Shown piece after piece: positions 16,778 through 26,289 of a DNA stretch of 64,000 nt. The notes below the pieces were generated by a model. It had not been told where the DNA came from. It worked only from the letters and a program-made list of their open reading frames with translations, and did not search any database. The stretch is from Planifilum fulgidum (GTDB taxonomy: Bacteria; Bacillota; Bacilli; Thermoactinomycetales; DSM-44946). The translations under genes were made by a program, and so were the position numbers. How positions within the stretch are numbered: position 1 is the stretch's first letter; every line of letters begins with the position of its first letter. The stretch covers positions 51,983-115,982 of the forward strand of contig NZ_FOOK01000002.1 in assembly GCF_900113175.1 (NCBI RefSeq), in the 5' to 3' direction.

Positions 16778-16822
16778 AAGGGGTGTGCCGTTTAGGCAAA
16801 GGCGCCAAACGGCACACCCCTT
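16778..16822. terminator. Perfect 16-bp inverted repeat between convergent genes
   Basis: AAGGGGTGTGCCGTTT (16778-16793) is exactly complementary to 16807-16822. It separates the S66 peptidase (+) from the end of the maltodextrin operon (-) and most simply acts as a bidirectional terminator. The T-run is weak on either strand, so another role is possible. Confidence 0.55.
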
Positions 16823-16901
16823 CTCGCGCAGCACTTTTCTGGCGCTTTTCGCACTTCATTTGACGGCAGTCTTCCAGGCGCAGGGTGTTTGCTTCTTCTC
16901 T

Positions 16902-18869
16902 TCACATCTCCGCCTGCCGCGAAGAGACCTGAAACGCCCCGGCCTCCAACAGATCCAGCACCGTCAGAACGAACATGGCGTGGGACCAAGTGAGGGGAAC
17001 CACCCAGGCGGGTTTTCCCGTATTGCGGTCCACCTGCTCCGGGAGCAGGTCGAGCTCCGTCCGATGGTCCACCGCCCAGCGGAACCACCGGAGGGCCTCC
17101 TCCATCCGGCCCGCCTTCACTAAATACCGGGCCAGCCACAGGGTGGTGATGATCCAAGGATTCCCGCCGATGTAGGGGTCGTCCTCGTACCGCTTGATGC
17201 CGCCCGCCGGCGATGTGCCCAAATAGCGTTCCACCGCCGCCGCCGTCTTCGCCACCCGTTCGTCATCGACGGGAAAAAGGTCGAAGGGCACCGACACCCC
17301 GAGCAGGCTGGCGTCGATCACCGGGTCTTCCCACACCCGGTAGGTGACGTAACCCTTGGAGTCCGTTTCCGTCACCACCCGCTTCCCCGCCCGGACCGCT
17401 TCCTCGTACTCTTCCCGGCTGACGGCCCTTTTGAGTCCCCGGAGAAACGCTTCCCGCTCCGGGTTCCACAGGCGGGCGACGGCCTCCCGAATCCCCTCGG
17501 CGGCCTTTCGCCACGCTTTCGCCCGATCCATCCGCCCCTTCGCCCGGGCGATCTCCGCGGCGCCAATCAGCCCCCCGAAAACCGCCGCCGCCGAATAGGT
17601 GTGCTCCCCGTCCCGCTCCTCCCACAGGTCCCGGCTGGGACGGGGCAGGCCGGTTTCCGGATCGAGAAAGCCGGTCAGAAATTCCGCCCCCCTCTCGACG
17701 GCATCCCACACTTCCTCCAGGAAGGAGCGATCCCCCGTCTCCTCAAAGTGACGCCACATCCCCCAGAGAATGGACCCCGTCTCGTCGATCTGCATCCCCC
17801 AGCAGGGGGCGAGAAAACCGTCCAAGTAGTGGCGCTGATCCCAGGACCCGTCGGGATTCTGCACCTTCAGCGTCCAGCGGTAAAACCGGCGGGTCATCTC
17901 GGAATAACCCGCCCGATCGATGGCCGTCGCGATATAGGCGGCGTCGCGTCCCCAGCAATAGGCGTATCCGCCGCACCGGCTGAAGGTCTCGTCAAACTCC
18001 GGGGCGGCGATCATTCCCCCTTCCCGTTCATCGCTCATCAGCTTGAAAACCACCAGCGACCGCCGGTACAGCTGGTCGACAATCTCGTCGCCGGTGAAAA
18101 CGGGACGGGCCGACGCCAGATATTCCCTCCAGTGGTCGGCCGTCTGTTCCCGCAGCGCGCGAAAGCCGCTCCTTTTCGCCTTCTTGAGCGCGGCAAGGGC
18201 CGCTTCTCTCCCCTCGCCGGCCGCCAGGAACAGGGTGAGTTCCTCCGATTCCCCCGGCTCAAGCCGTCCCAGATCCCAGGCAAGGGCTCCCTCCGGATCC
18301 ATCGCGATCCGGTTTCCCTGAAGGAAGCCGTCGGCCGCGTCTGCCACGGCTTCCCCCGCCTGGTATCCGCTGCAGGGGCGGTCCCCTCCCAGGGCAAAGG
18401 CGTACCGGTGGCGGAAATGAAGGAGCGCATCCGCCTCCGCGTCGAAGGCGACGGTGTTGTATTTCGGGCTTTCCGCAATCTCCAGCGCCGAAACGCAGAG
18501 GAACCGGACGGGCACGGTGCGGTCGGACCCGTTGGTCACCCGGTACCTCCGGACCAACACGTCCGCCCCGGGCACGGCGAAATCCTCGCAGCTCACTTTA
18601 AGGCCCGAACCTGCATGAACCGCCTCGGTGACGAGAATGGGCAGATCGCCGTCATATCGCTGGCGATGCGACCATTCATTCCCCTCGTGAAGCCAGAGGA
18701 CCTTCTCCGCCGCTCCGGGCAACCAGATTCCCGCATGCATCTCCCGCACGTGCTGGGGAAAATCGATCCGCGGCCACCAAAGGCGATACAGCCTGCCGTT
18801 TCTCCCAAGCGTGGCCAGCATCCGCCCGTTGCCGACCACCGCGTCGATCAGATAGGGTTTTTCACCCAT
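16902..18869 (-). CDS. GH15-family glucoamylase/glucan hydrolase
   Basis: 655 aa. An N-terminal beta-sandwich (about 1-270) is followed by an (alpha/alpha)6 GH15 catalytic domain containing GGYAYCWGRDAAYI, NPDGSWDQRHYLDG, DETGSILWGMW and the C-terminal PYIGGNPWIITTLWLA. The likely catalytic acids are the Glu residues in DETGS and LPEQVD. No signal peptide, so it acts inside the cell, releasing glucose from imported maltodextrins. ATG 18869 is preferred because GGAGGG lies six bases upstream; an ATG 36 bases earlier is weaker. Last gene of the operon, 57 bases after the GH13 gene. Confidence 0.87.
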   Translation of the reverse strand: MGEKPYLIDAVVGNGRMLATLGRNGRLYRLWWPRIDFPQHVREMHAGIWLPGAAEKVLWLHEGNEWSHRQRYDGDLPILVTEAVHAGSGLKVSCEDFAVPGADVLVRRYRVTNGSDRTVPVRFLCVSALEIAESPKYNTVAFDAEADALLHFRHRYAFALGGDRPCSGYQAGEAVADAADGFLQGNRIAMDPEGALAWDLGRLEPGESEELTLFLAAGEGREAALAALKKAKRSGFRALREQTADHWREYLASARPVFTGDEIVDQLYRRSLVVFKLMSDEREGGMIAAPEFDETFSRCGGYAYCWGRDAAYIATAIDRAGYSEMTRRFYRWTLKVQNPDGSWDQRHYLDGFLAPCWGMQIDETGSILWGMWRHFEETGDRSFLEEVWDAVERGAEFLTGFLDPETGLPRPSRDLWEERDGEHTYSAAAVFGGLIGAAEIARAKGRMDRAKAWRKAAEGIREAVARLWNPEREAFLRGLKRAVSREEYEEAVRAGKRVVTETDSKGYVTYRVWEDPVIDASLLGVSVPFDLFPVDDERVAKTAAAVERYLGTSPAGGIKRYEDDPYIGGNPWIITTLWLARYLVKAGRMEEALRWFRWAVDHRTELDLLPEQVDRNTGKPAWVVPLTWSHAMFVLTVLDLLEAGAFQVSSRQAEM

Positions 18870-18926
18870 TCCTTTCCCTCCATCTCCCATCAGTTTCTCG
18901 GCCATGTTGTGCTCGGATTCGTCTTC

Positions 18927-20696
18927 TTACATCGTCTGCCCCACCGGGGTGAGGATCACTCCCTGAAAGGGGGCCATCATCCAGGTCAGGCGGCTTCTGC
19001 CCGCCGCCTCCGCCGTTCTCCCGGAAAGGGCGTCCCTCAGTTTCTCCGCCCCTCCGAAAGGGTGAAGATCCACTTCGACCCGGTGCTCATGGGGACTGTT
19101 GTTGAGGAGCACCCCGACGCAGCTTTCTCCTTCCCGCCGCACAAAACCGTAGAGATTGCGAAGCGGGTCCACCAGCCACGTCCGGAAATCCCCCCGCCGC
19201 AGGGGACGCAGCGCCTTCCGGAGAGCGATCAGCTTCCGGTAGTGGGCGAGCAGTTCCCGGTTTTGCTTCTCCTCCTCCCACACCATGGGGCGCCGGCAAT
19301 CCGGGTCCGGCCCTCCGCGCATCCCCACCTCGTCGCCGTAGTAGATCATCGGCATCCCCGGATAGGTCATCTGAAACAGCACCGCGAGGCGCATCCGCTC
19401 CAGCCGTCCTCCGCAGGCGGTGAGGAACCGCTCCGTGTCGTGGGAACCCAGCAGGTTGAACATCGCGAAGTGGGCCGGTTCGGGGTACATCATCCGGATG
19501 CGGGTCAGCAAAGCGTCAAAGCGGTCGGCGCCGATCCTTCCGGCGGCGAAAAAATCCAGCACGGCGTCCCGAAACAAATAGTTCATCACCGAATCGAATT
19601 GGTCCCCCTGAAGCCAGGGACCCGCGTCGTGCCAGATCTCCCCGACGATCAGAGCCTCCGGATTCACCCCCTTCACCCGGTCGCGGAAGGCCCGCCAGAA
19701 GCGATGGTCCACCTCGTTGGCCACATCGAGGCGCCAGCCGTCGATCTCCGCCTCCCGGGTCCAGTACTCCGCCACGTCGAGCAGGTACGCCCGCACCTCG
19801 GGATGGGCCGTGTTCAGCTTGGGCATCGTCCACACGCCGTTGGCAAAGGTTTCATAGTTGGGCCGGGGCGTCGTGACCACGGGAAAATCCTCGATGAAAA
19901 ACCAGTCGGCGTAGGGGGAGGCCGCTCCCCTTTGCAGCACGTCCTGAAAGGCGAAAAAGCCGTATCCGGCGTGGTTGAACACCGCGTCCAGAAGCACCCG
20001 GATTCCCCTCCGGTGCGCCCGGCGGACCAGTTCCTTCAGGATCTTTGCATCCCCGAAGGCGGGGTCCACCCGGTAATAGTCGGCGGTGTCGTATTTGTGG
20101 TTGGAAGGGGAGAGAAAAATCGGGGTGAGATAGAGCACGTTGACGCCCAGCGCCTCCAGGTAGGGAAGCTTCTCGATGATTCCCCGGAGATCCCCTCCGT
20201 AAAAGCTGTTAGGCCGCGGCCGGGCCGCCGCACTCCAGGGCTCGATCCCCTCCGGGTCGTTCTCCTTGTCCCCGTTACAGAAGCGGTCGGGAAAAATCTG
20301 ATACACGATCCCGTCCCTGGCCCAGTCGGGGACCCGGAACAAGTCCCCCTCGCAGATGTAGGGATACTGAAAGGCGCCGGCCTCCCGCCGGTCGGCGGCG
20401 AATCCCCGCTCGCCGTACCACAGGCCGCCCTCCTTCCCCTCCAGATAAAACACGTAACGAAGGCGGCGGGTGGCCGAGGGAATCACCCCCTCGAACCAGT
20501 CGAAAAGCTCGTCCGATCCCGCCTTTTCCAGCCGGAGAATGTCCCCCTCTTCTTCCCCTTGGTACCGGTCGCCGTGGAAGAGATGGCAGGAGGAGAGATC
20601 CCCCCGTTTGGCCCGCAGCCGGACCCGGAGCGCCCGGGGGCCGGCGGGATGGGCATAGGGCCCCTCGGGGCGATGGAAAACAGCTTCCTTCAACAT
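18927..20696 (-). CDS. GH13 alpha-amylase family enzyme (cyclomaltodextrinase/neopullulanase type)
   Basis: 589 aa. A CBM34-like N-domain (1-115) precedes a (beta/alpha)8 barrel starting at DGIVYQIFPDRFCNGD. The catalytic triad is nucleophile D324 (GWRLDVANEVD), acid E353 (VGEIWHD) and D420 (LGSHDTER). The VANEVD and QIFPDRF motifs mark the neopullulanase/cyclomaltodextrinase/maltogenic subfamily. It has no signal peptide, so it would open or trim dextrins after import. It lies 25 bases downstream of the permease gene. Confidence 0.92.
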   Translation of the reverse strand: MLKEAVFHRPEGPYAHPAGPRALRVRLRAKRGDLSSCHLFHGDRYQGEEEGDILRLEKAGSDELFDWFEGVIPSATRRLRYVFYLEGKEGGLWYGERGFAADRREAGAFQYPYICEGDLFRVPDWARDGIVYQIFPDRFCNGDKENDPEGIEPWSAAARPRPNSFYGGDLRGIIEKLPYLEALGVNVLYLTPIFLSPSNHKYDTADYYRVDPAFGDAKILKELVRRAHRRGIRVLLDAVFNHAGYGFFAFQDVLQRGAASPYADWFFIEDFPVVTTPRPNYETFANGVWTMPKLNTAHPEVRAYLLDVAEYWTREAEIDGWRLDVANEVDHRFWRAFRDRVKGVNPEALIVGEIWHDAGPWLQGDQFDSVMNYLFRDAVLDFFAAGRIGADRFDALLTRIRMMYPEPAHFAMFNLLGSHDTERFLTACGGRLERMRLAVLFQMTYPGMPMIYYGDEVGMRGGPDPDCRRPMVWEEEKQNRELLAHYRKLIALRKALRPLRRGDFRTWLVDPLRNLYGFVRREGESCVGVLLNNSPHEHRVEVDLHPFGGAEKLRDALSGRTAEAAGRSRLTWMMAPFQGVILTPVGQTM

Positions 20697-20721
20697 GGCG
20701 CATCTCCCTTTCCATCCTCCA

Positions 20722-21567
20722 TCATCCCTTGGTCGCCCCCGCCGTGAGGCCGGAAATGAAGTACCGCTGCATCGCCAGGAAAAAGAGGGCGATGGGCAGG
20801 GCGATCAACACGGAACCGGCGGCGAAGACGGTGAAATTCTGGCCGAACTTGTCGCTGATAAAGCCGAACAGCCCCACCGCCAGCGTCCACTTGTCCGGAT
20901 TGGTCAGAACGATCCGCGGCAGCAGGAAATCGGTCATCGGACCCATGAAGTTGAACAGGGCGACCACGGCGATGATCGGCCGGGCCAAGGGGAGCATGAT
21001 CCGGAAGAAAACCGTGTTGTGCCCCGCGCCGTCGATCCGCGCCGCCTCGTCCAACCCTCGGGGAATCGTGTCGAAATACCCCTTCACCAGCCAGGTGTTG
21101 AAGGGAATCTGCGCCCCGGCGTAGACGAGGATCAAGCCCAGGTGGGTGTCCAACAGGCCGATCTCGTTGAGCAGAATGTAAAGGGCGACCATCGACATCG
21201 CCTGGGGAAACATCTGCAACACCAGAAAGGCGACCAAACCGTACTTCCGGCCGAAGAACCGATACCGGGAAAAGGCGTAGGCGGTCCCCGTCGTCAGGAT
21301 GACCGACACCGCGGCGTTGATCAGGGAGATCTTCAGCGTGTTTTTGTACCAGACCAGGTACTGGCTGTCGGGGCTGGTGAACAGCCAGACGTAATGATCC
21401 AATGTGGCGTTCTTGGGGATCAGCGTGCTGGAAAACAGGCTGGTCCCCGGATTGAGGGAGGAACCGATCACCCACAGAATCGGATACAAGGTGACCGCCA
21501 CCATGAAGAGCAAAAAGGCGTAGGTCAGCAGCAAGCCGATGCTCCATTTCCGTTTGGTTCCGCTCAT
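20722..21567 (-). CDS. Maltodextrin ABC transporter permease MalG/MdxG-like
   Basis: 281 aa with six predicted helices. The cytoplasmic EAA loop (LDEAARIDGAGHNTVFFRIM, about 185-204) docks the ATPase. An N-terminal SSLNPGTSLFSSTLIP block and a C-terminal FISGLTAGATKG end are typical of MalG. Its ATG overlaps the stop of the other permease by four bases. No ATPase gene is present in the cluster; Bacillota usually use a shared MsmX-type ATPase. Confidence 0.93.
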   Translation of the reverse strand: MSGTKRKWSIGLLLTYAFLLFMVAVTLYPILWVIGSSLNPGTSLFSSTLIPKNATLDHYVWLFTSPDSQYLVWYKNTLKISLINAAVSVILTTGTAYAFSRYRFFGRKYGLVAFLVLQMFPQAMSMVALYILLNEIGLLDTHLGLILVYAGAQIPFNTWLVKGYFDTIPRGLDEAARIDGAGHNTVFFRIMLPLARPIIAVVALFNFMGPMTDFLLPRIVLTNPDKWTLAVGLFGFISDKFGQNFTVFAAGSVLIALPIALFFLAMQRYFISGLTAGATKG

Positions 21568-22862
21568 TGTATCAAATCCTCTTCCTGGAAGGATCGGGTT
21601 TTCCGGAACTGCCAGACGGCCAGGGCCGCCACGATCACTCCGATGATGACGGACACGGCCGCGGCGTAATTGAACTTCTGCGTCTCAAAGGTGAGCTTGA
21701 ACACCCAGGAAATCAATATGTCCGATCCGCCGGCGGTTTGTCCCGGCACCGCCGGCCCGCCCTGGTTGAAGAGGTAGATCACCGTGAAGTTGTTGAAGTT
21801 GCCGGCGTACTGGACGATCAGCAGGGGGGCGGTGGCATACAGGACCAGCGGCAGCGTGATATCCTTCAGTTTCTGCCAGGGCGTCGCCCCGTCCACCTCC
21901 GCCGCCTCGTACAGGTCCGAGGGAATCGTCTGCAGGACGCCGGTGCACAGGGCGAGATTGAAGGGAAAGCCCAGCCAGAACTGGATCAGCAGGATGGCCA
22001 CCTTGGTCCAGAAGGGATCGGTCAGCCAAGGAATCGCCTCCATCCCGACGGCCTGCAGCATCTGGTTGATCGGCCCGAAATCGTCGTTGAACATCCCGGC
22101 AAACACCAGGACGGAAACGAAGGAGGGAACCGCCCAGGGCAGAATCAAGAGGGTCCGGAACAGTTTTTTCCCCTTCACCCGCTCCTGGTTGAGCAGCACG
22201 GCCAAAAGGAAACCCAGGGCGAACTGGACGGTCGTGGAAACCAGCGTCCAGACCACGGTCCAGGACATCACGCTGAAAAAGGAATTTCGCCAGATCTCCA
22301 GCCGAAACAGTTGGATGAAGTTGGAAAACCCCACCCAGTCCACCAGCTTGGCCGGCGGCCAGTGGTACAGGTCGAAATTGGTGAAGGCCAGAAGAACCAT
22401 GAACAGAAGCGGAAACAGGACGACGAAGACCAGGAGGAGCATGCCGGGGGCGATCAACAGGTACGGATACCCCTTGTCCGTCACCGTCCGGTAGGTCTCC
22501 CAGACGCCCGGGGGACGAAGCCCCCGCTCCCGCATCGCCCCCACCCGATAGGCATCCCGCACGTTCAGGGCATAGCACAACAGGCCGAAGGCGATCAGGA
22601 TCAGGGCGATGATCCCTTCCGCCAAAAGCTGGATCGAATGATCGCGGAAGGGCTTCGTTCCCAGGGTGACGATCCCCCACAGTCCCATGTTGAAGAGATC
22701 ATGGAAAACCCCGAGATAGGAAATCTCCAGCACCAACAGAAGAATCCCTTTGACCCACTGGCGGTTGTACATCTGCCCGAGCCCCATGGCCAGAGCCGAC
22801 AGAAACGCCGCCGTGTGCCGCGTCCTCCAGTTTCGGTTTGCTGCTGCTTGGAGCGTGTCCAT
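21564..22862 (-). CDS. Maltodextrin ABC transporter permease MalF/MdxF-like
   Basis: 432 aa from ATG 22862, with AAAAGGGG ten bases upstream; an ATG nine bases earlier is too close to that site. An N-terminal extension with extra helices (about 15-115, AMGLGQMYNRQWVKG) is followed by the permease core and the EAA loop (YEAAEVDGATPWQKLKDITL). The extension is common in Gram-positive MalF proteins. It forms the membrane channel with the partner permease. Confidence 0.93.
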   Translation of the reverse strand: MDTLQAAANRNWRTRHTAAFLSALAMGLGQMYNRQWVKGILLLVLEISYLGVFHDLFNMGLWGIVTLGTKPFRDHSIQLLAEGIIALILIAFGLLCYALNVRDAYRVGAMRERGLRPPGVWETYRTVTDKGYPYLLIAPGMLLLVFVVLFPLLFMVLLAFTNFDLYHWPPAKLVDWVGFSNFIQLFRLEIWRNSFFSVMSWTVVWTLVSTTVQFALGFLLAVLLNQERVKGKKLFRTLLILPWAVPSFVSVLVFAGMFNDDFGPINQMLQAVGMEAIPWLTDPFWTKVAILLIQFWLGFPFNLALCTGVLQTIPSDLYEAAEVDGATPWQKLKDITLPLVLYATAPLLIVQYAGNFNNFTVIYLFNQGGPAVPGQTAGGSDILISWVFKLTFETQKFNYAAAVSVIIGVIVAALAVWQFRKTRSFQEEDLIQ

Positions 22863-22930
22863 GCGATGCATACCCCTTTTACCCGTGCAATTTCGGGCGG
22901 GCGGCATTCGCGCCGCCCGTCCCCTCCGCC

Positions 22931-24190
22931 TCATTGTTTTTGCGCCTGGATCTTCTCCCGGATCATCTTGACGGCATCATCCAAGGCCTTCTCCGGGGAC
23001 TGCTTCCCCTGCGCCACGAAAGTGATGGCGTTGCCGATGGGCTCCCAGACCTGTCCCATTTCCGGCACGTTGGGCATCGGAGTGCCGCGGCTGGCCTGCT
23101 GGGCAAAACCGTTCACCACCGGATCATCCTTGATGACCGGATCCTCCAAAAGATCCTTCCGCGGAGGGATTTCCCCCGTCTCCCGGAAGCGGAGGAGCAG
23201 GGATTCCTTGCTGGTGAAGTGCTTCATCAGATCCGTCGCCCAGGTCGGGTTTTTGCTGTAGGCGGACACATACCAACCCTTCACGCCGATGAAGGTCCGC
23301 GGGTTCTTCCCGTCGATGGAGGGCAGCGGGGCCACGGCGAAATCGACGCCGGCCTGCTCGTAATCCTTCACCGCCCAGGGCCCGTTGATCACCGCCGCCG
23401 CTTTCCCTTCCTTGAACAGCCCGTTCACCGTGTCCGCCGTCACTTTGACGGGGAGCAGCTTCTCCTTGTACCATTCCTGCAGCGTCCTCAGGGCCTTTTT
23501 CGCGCCTTCGTTGTTCAGCCCGAGTTCCTCCGTGTTCACCTTGCCGCCGTCGTCCTTGAAAATGTAACCCCCCATCGCGTCAATCAGGAAATAGCTGTAG
23601 TAAAAGTTGGCGCCCTCATACAGGAGGCCGTACCTCTTCTCCGACGGATTTGTGTTTTTCCTGGCGAAATCGATCAGTTCGTCAAAGGTCTCGGGGGGTT
23701 CCGGCATCAGTTTCTTGTTGTAGATGAGGGCGATGCTCTCCGTCACATAGGGCAGTCCGTACACCTGCCCGTCATAGGTGAGGGCCTGGACCGCCGATTC
23801 GCTGAACTGTCCCGTCACATCCTCCCCCACCTCCAGCGGCCGGACCAACCCCTTGATCACCGCTTCTCCCAGCTGGTCATGGGGCCAGGTCACCAGGTCC
23901 GCCCCTTTTCCCGCCGGCCCGTCCAAGGCCAGCTTTTCCTGCTGCTTCAGAAGATCGACCGGCACCACTTCCACCTTGATGCCGCTCTTCTCTTCATACT
24001 CCTTGGCCAGCTTCCGCGTGTTTTTCAGCTGAATCGGGTCGTTGTTCGCCCAGACCACCAGCTTCTCCGGCTTCTCTTCGCTTCCGCCGCCCCCGGCGCC
24101 GGTTTCCTCCTCCCGGGGACCGCATCCCGCAAGCAGTCCCAAGACGAGAACCAGCCCCATCAGCAGCGACAAACCCTTCCGCCTTTTCAT
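22931..24190 (-). CDS. Maltodextrin-binding lipoprotein (MalE/MdxE-like)
   Basis: 419 aa. ATG 24190 follows AAGGAGGG. A basic n-region and hydrophobic core end in a lipobox LLAGC (Cys about 23), then a low-complexity linker and a solute-binding type 1 fold (LVVWANNDPIQ at the start, GADLVTWPHDQLG, INGPWAVKDYEQAGVDFAVAPLP). The lipid-anchored protein captures maltodextrins outside the membrane. First gene of the five-gene operon, with operator-like sites upstream. Confidence 0.94.
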   Translation of the reverse strand: MKRRKGLSLLMGLVLVLGLLAGCGPREEETGAGGGGSEEKPEKLVVWANNDPIQLKNTRKLAKEYEEKSGIKVEVVPVDLLKQQEKLALDGPAGKGADLVTWPHDQLGEAVIKGLVRPLEVGEDVTGQFSESAVQALTYDGQVYGLPYVTESIALIYNKKLMPEPPETFDELIDFARKNTNPSEKRYGLLYEGANFYYSYFLIDAMGGYIFKDDGGKVNTEELGLNNEGAKKALRTLQEWYKEKLLPVKVTADTVNGLFKEGKAAAVINGPWAVKDYEQAGVDFAVAPLPSIDGKNPRTFIGVKGWYVSAYSKNPTWATDLMKHFTSKESLLLRFRETGEIPPRKDLLEDPVIKDDPVVNGFAQQASRGTPMPNVPEMGQVWEPIGNAITFVAQGKQSPEKALDDAVKMIREKIQAQKQ

Positions 24191-24217
24191 CCCACGAACC
24201 CTCCTTGGAATCAAAGG

Positions 24218-24295
24218 ATGCGCAATCGGTTGCATGGCGTTTCATAAAAAAATGAAGCGGTTGCATGAACAAAAATAGGTAAAACGTTTGCAATG
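24218..24295 (-). promoter_or_regulatory. Operator-like sites upstream of the maltodextrin operon
   Basis: Three GCAA-C-CG half-site motifs on the minus strand lie between the binding-protein start and the upstream gene. CGGTTGCATG on the plus strand occurs at 24227-24236 and again at 24259-24268, and a near-palindrome GTAAAACGTTTGCA lies around 24280-24293. The last matches the CG-centred palindromes of LacI/MalR/CcpA-type regulators. The LacI-type protein at 11165-12193 is the nearest candidate binder. Confidence 0.6.
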
Positions 24296-24460
24296 ATTTT
24301 ATTCGGCTGATCCCCCCGTTTTTCCTTCTTGTTCGAAAAAAATTTCTGCCGCAAGGAAAATGAAGGTTCAAAACGCTGCCCGTTCACTCTTTTCCCGCAT
24401 TTACACCCCCTCCTCGGAAAGGTAAACTGATGGGGACGAAAGGAAATGGAGGGAGGAGCG

Positions 24461-25000
24461 GTGAAACTCCGATTCCAACCACTCACGACAGAGGTGGATA
24501 CCCTGATCCGGTTTCTAACTTCCGAATCGTGGGATGATCACGGAAATCCCAATCCTTCGGCCGCGGAAATCCGGGAAGCCTTCAAGCAAGGGTATTACAC
24601 CGGTGAAGACGTCGAAACCTTCTGGATTGTGATCGACTCCGGCCGGAAGATCGGCCTGATCCGAATTTTCGACTTGCAGGACCCCACTCCCCTGTTCGAC
24701 CTCCGCATCACCCGTCCATACCGGGGGATGGGAATCGGGGAGCAGGCGGTGAAATGGCTCACCCGCCACGTGTTCACCCACCACCCGGGAGCGATCCGAA
24801 TCGAGGGACACACGAGAAAGGACAACTACGCCATGCGCAAGGTGTTTTTCAAATGCGGGTATGTCCGCGAGGCCTGCTACCGCAAGGCTTGGCCTTCCTC
24901 GGACGGCACACTGCACGATTCGGTCGGTTATGGGATCACGCGGGAAGATTGGGAGGAAAACAAAGTCACGCCTGTCGATTGGGGCGATGTGCCGTTTTGA
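24461..25000 (+). CDS. GNAT-family N-acetyltransferase (RimJ/RimL-like)
   Basis: 179 aa from GTG 24461, chosen because GGAGG lies 4-8 bases upstream; an ATG 15 bases earlier overlaps that site. The acetyl-CoA loop is seen as RPYRGMGIGEQAVKWL (about 85-100), with RKDNYAMRKVFFKCGY (about 117-132) in the C-terminal part, typical of RimJ/RimL-type transferases. The acceptor is unknown. It stands alone. Confidence 0.85.
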   Translation: MKLRFQPLTTEVDTLIRFLTSESWDDHGNPNPSAAEIREAFKQGYYTGEDVETFWIVIDSGRKIGLIRIFDLQDPTPLFDLRITRPYRGMGIGEQAVKWLTRHVFTHHPGAIRIEGHTRKDNYAMRKVFFKCGYVREACYRKAWPSSDGTLHDSVGYGITREDWEENKVTPVDWGDVPF

Positions 25001-25150
25001 CCAAGTCCTCACGCAAAACTCCCCCGGGAGCTCTCCCATTCCCTCCGGGCACCGCAGGGGTTTTCCCTTCCTCCCGTCGACGGCCCGTCTTCGCGCGAGA
25101 AATCCGGCAACCGGGGCGCCGCCAATCGGATTCCGCTTGATCGCCCAACA

Positions 25151-25179
25151 AAAAGCGCCGGGAATGGCCCGGCGCTTTT
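25151..25179 (-). terminator. Terminator of queF
   Basis: AAAAGCGCCGGG pairs with CCCGGCGCTTTT around a five-base loop, two bases past the queF stop. It is A/T-flanked on both sides and could also stop the GNAT transcript from the left. Confidence 0.85.
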
Positions 25180-25180
25180 C

Positions 25181-25600
25181 TCAATCCCTCTTTCCGTGTT
25201 CCACGACCACCCGCGTTCCCAAGCCGCCGCGGGGATTCCAGACCGCCTCCACCTTCATGTACTTGGGCTTCGCCAGCTCCACCAGATCCTTGAGGATCCG
25301 GTTGGTGGCATGCTCCTGATAAATCCCCACGTTCCGGAAGGAAGTGAGGTAATACTTGAGGGATTTCATCTCGATCAGATATTTGTCCGGAATGAACGTG
25401 ATGGTCAAATCGGCGAAATCCGGCAAGCCCGACCAGGGGCAGACCGTGGTGAATTCGCTGGTGGGAATCACCACCTCCGTGTCCTTCCCCGGATACTCGT
25501 AGGGAATCGTCTCCAGAAGATCCGTGCGGATCGCCGATTCATCCTGGGTGTCGAACCGGATGTTGGCATATTTGCTGTGGTCAACCGTCACCTTCCCCAT
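25181..25600 (-). CDS. queF: 7-cyano-7-deazaguanine (preQ0) reductase QueF
   Basis: 139 aa, the short single-domain (YkvM-type) form. Catalytic Cys54 and Asp61 lie in TTVCPWSGLPDFADLT, and the NADPH-binding QueF motif is ESLK-like (EMKSLK, about 77-82). It reduces preQ0 to preQ1 in queuosine biosynthesis. No queCDE genes are next to it, and no preQ1 riboswitch could be recognised upstream. Confidence 0.95.
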   Translation of the reverse strand: MGKVTVDHSKYANIRFDTQDESAIRTDLLETIPYEYPGKDTEVVIPTSEFTTVCPWSGLPDFADLTITFIPDKYLIEMKSLKYYLTSFRNVGIYQEHATNRILKDLVELAKPKYMKVEAVWNPRGGLGTRVVVEHGKRD

Positions 25601-25833
25601 CCTCCAAACCTCCCCGCAAATCGAGTTTTAGCCTCTTCTTCCGCCTTGCCCGCAGGACCCCGGGCAAGGCCGGCACCTTGATTCCTGCCGAATAAGGGAT
25701 GCAAAGCTTTTCCGCCTGTCCCTGATCATTTTACCAAAGTTCGGCCGGTGTTACGAGGGGCGGTCGGTGACGGAAAAGCCGCGCAGACCCTGCGCAAATT
25801 GTGTAGAATGGGAGGGGAGGAGGTGTCTTGGCA

Positions 25834-26061
25834 ATGGACGACCAGGAGTTTGGCCGAACCCATCCGGCCCGCATTCACTGCCCCCAATGCGGCAGCCGTC
25901 GCTTCAGCGAAACCGGCCAGATCTTTGCCCTTGTCCCGATGAGCAAAACGGATTGGGGAACCCGTCTGCATCCGGACGGTTCGATCCCCGTCTTGAGTTA
26001 TCAATGCAATCAGTGCGGACACATCCTCCTGTACAGCGCAAAAACCCTGAAGCGGATCTGA
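25834..26061 (+). CDS. Small zinc-ribbon protein
   Basis: 75 aa. Two CxxC knuckles, CPQCGSRRF near residue 16 and CNQCGHILLY near residue 56, form a likely zinc ribbon. The ATG at 25834 is ten bases after GGAGG; a TTG six bases earlier is also possible. No function is known to me. The gene appears monocistronic. Confidence 0.7.
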   Translation: MDDQEFGRTHPARIHCPQCGSRRFSETGQIFALVPMSKTDWGTRLHPDGSIPVLSYQCNQCGHILLYSAKTLKRI

Positions 26062-26289
26062 TGCGGCATTCAACCCACCGGCCCCGTCGGATAAAGTCCC
26101 TTTCCTTACATACCAACGGGTCCGTCAAACCGGTCCCGGGGAAGCCGCCGGTTCTCCGCCCGAGGGTGGGCTGGCCCGACCCACGCCGGATCGGGACACT
26201 TTCGGCGACAAATGGCCGAATGTCCATGGCGATCCGTCCCGTCGCGGCATATATATGCCCTGAAAACTTTAAACAAGGTGGGTTAGCGA

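Noticed and set aside
17601-20747. Long plus-strand ORF (about 1050 codons) opposite the two glycoside hydrolases
   Set aside because: Same antisense-shadow composition. The minus-strand genes carry intact catalytic motifs.
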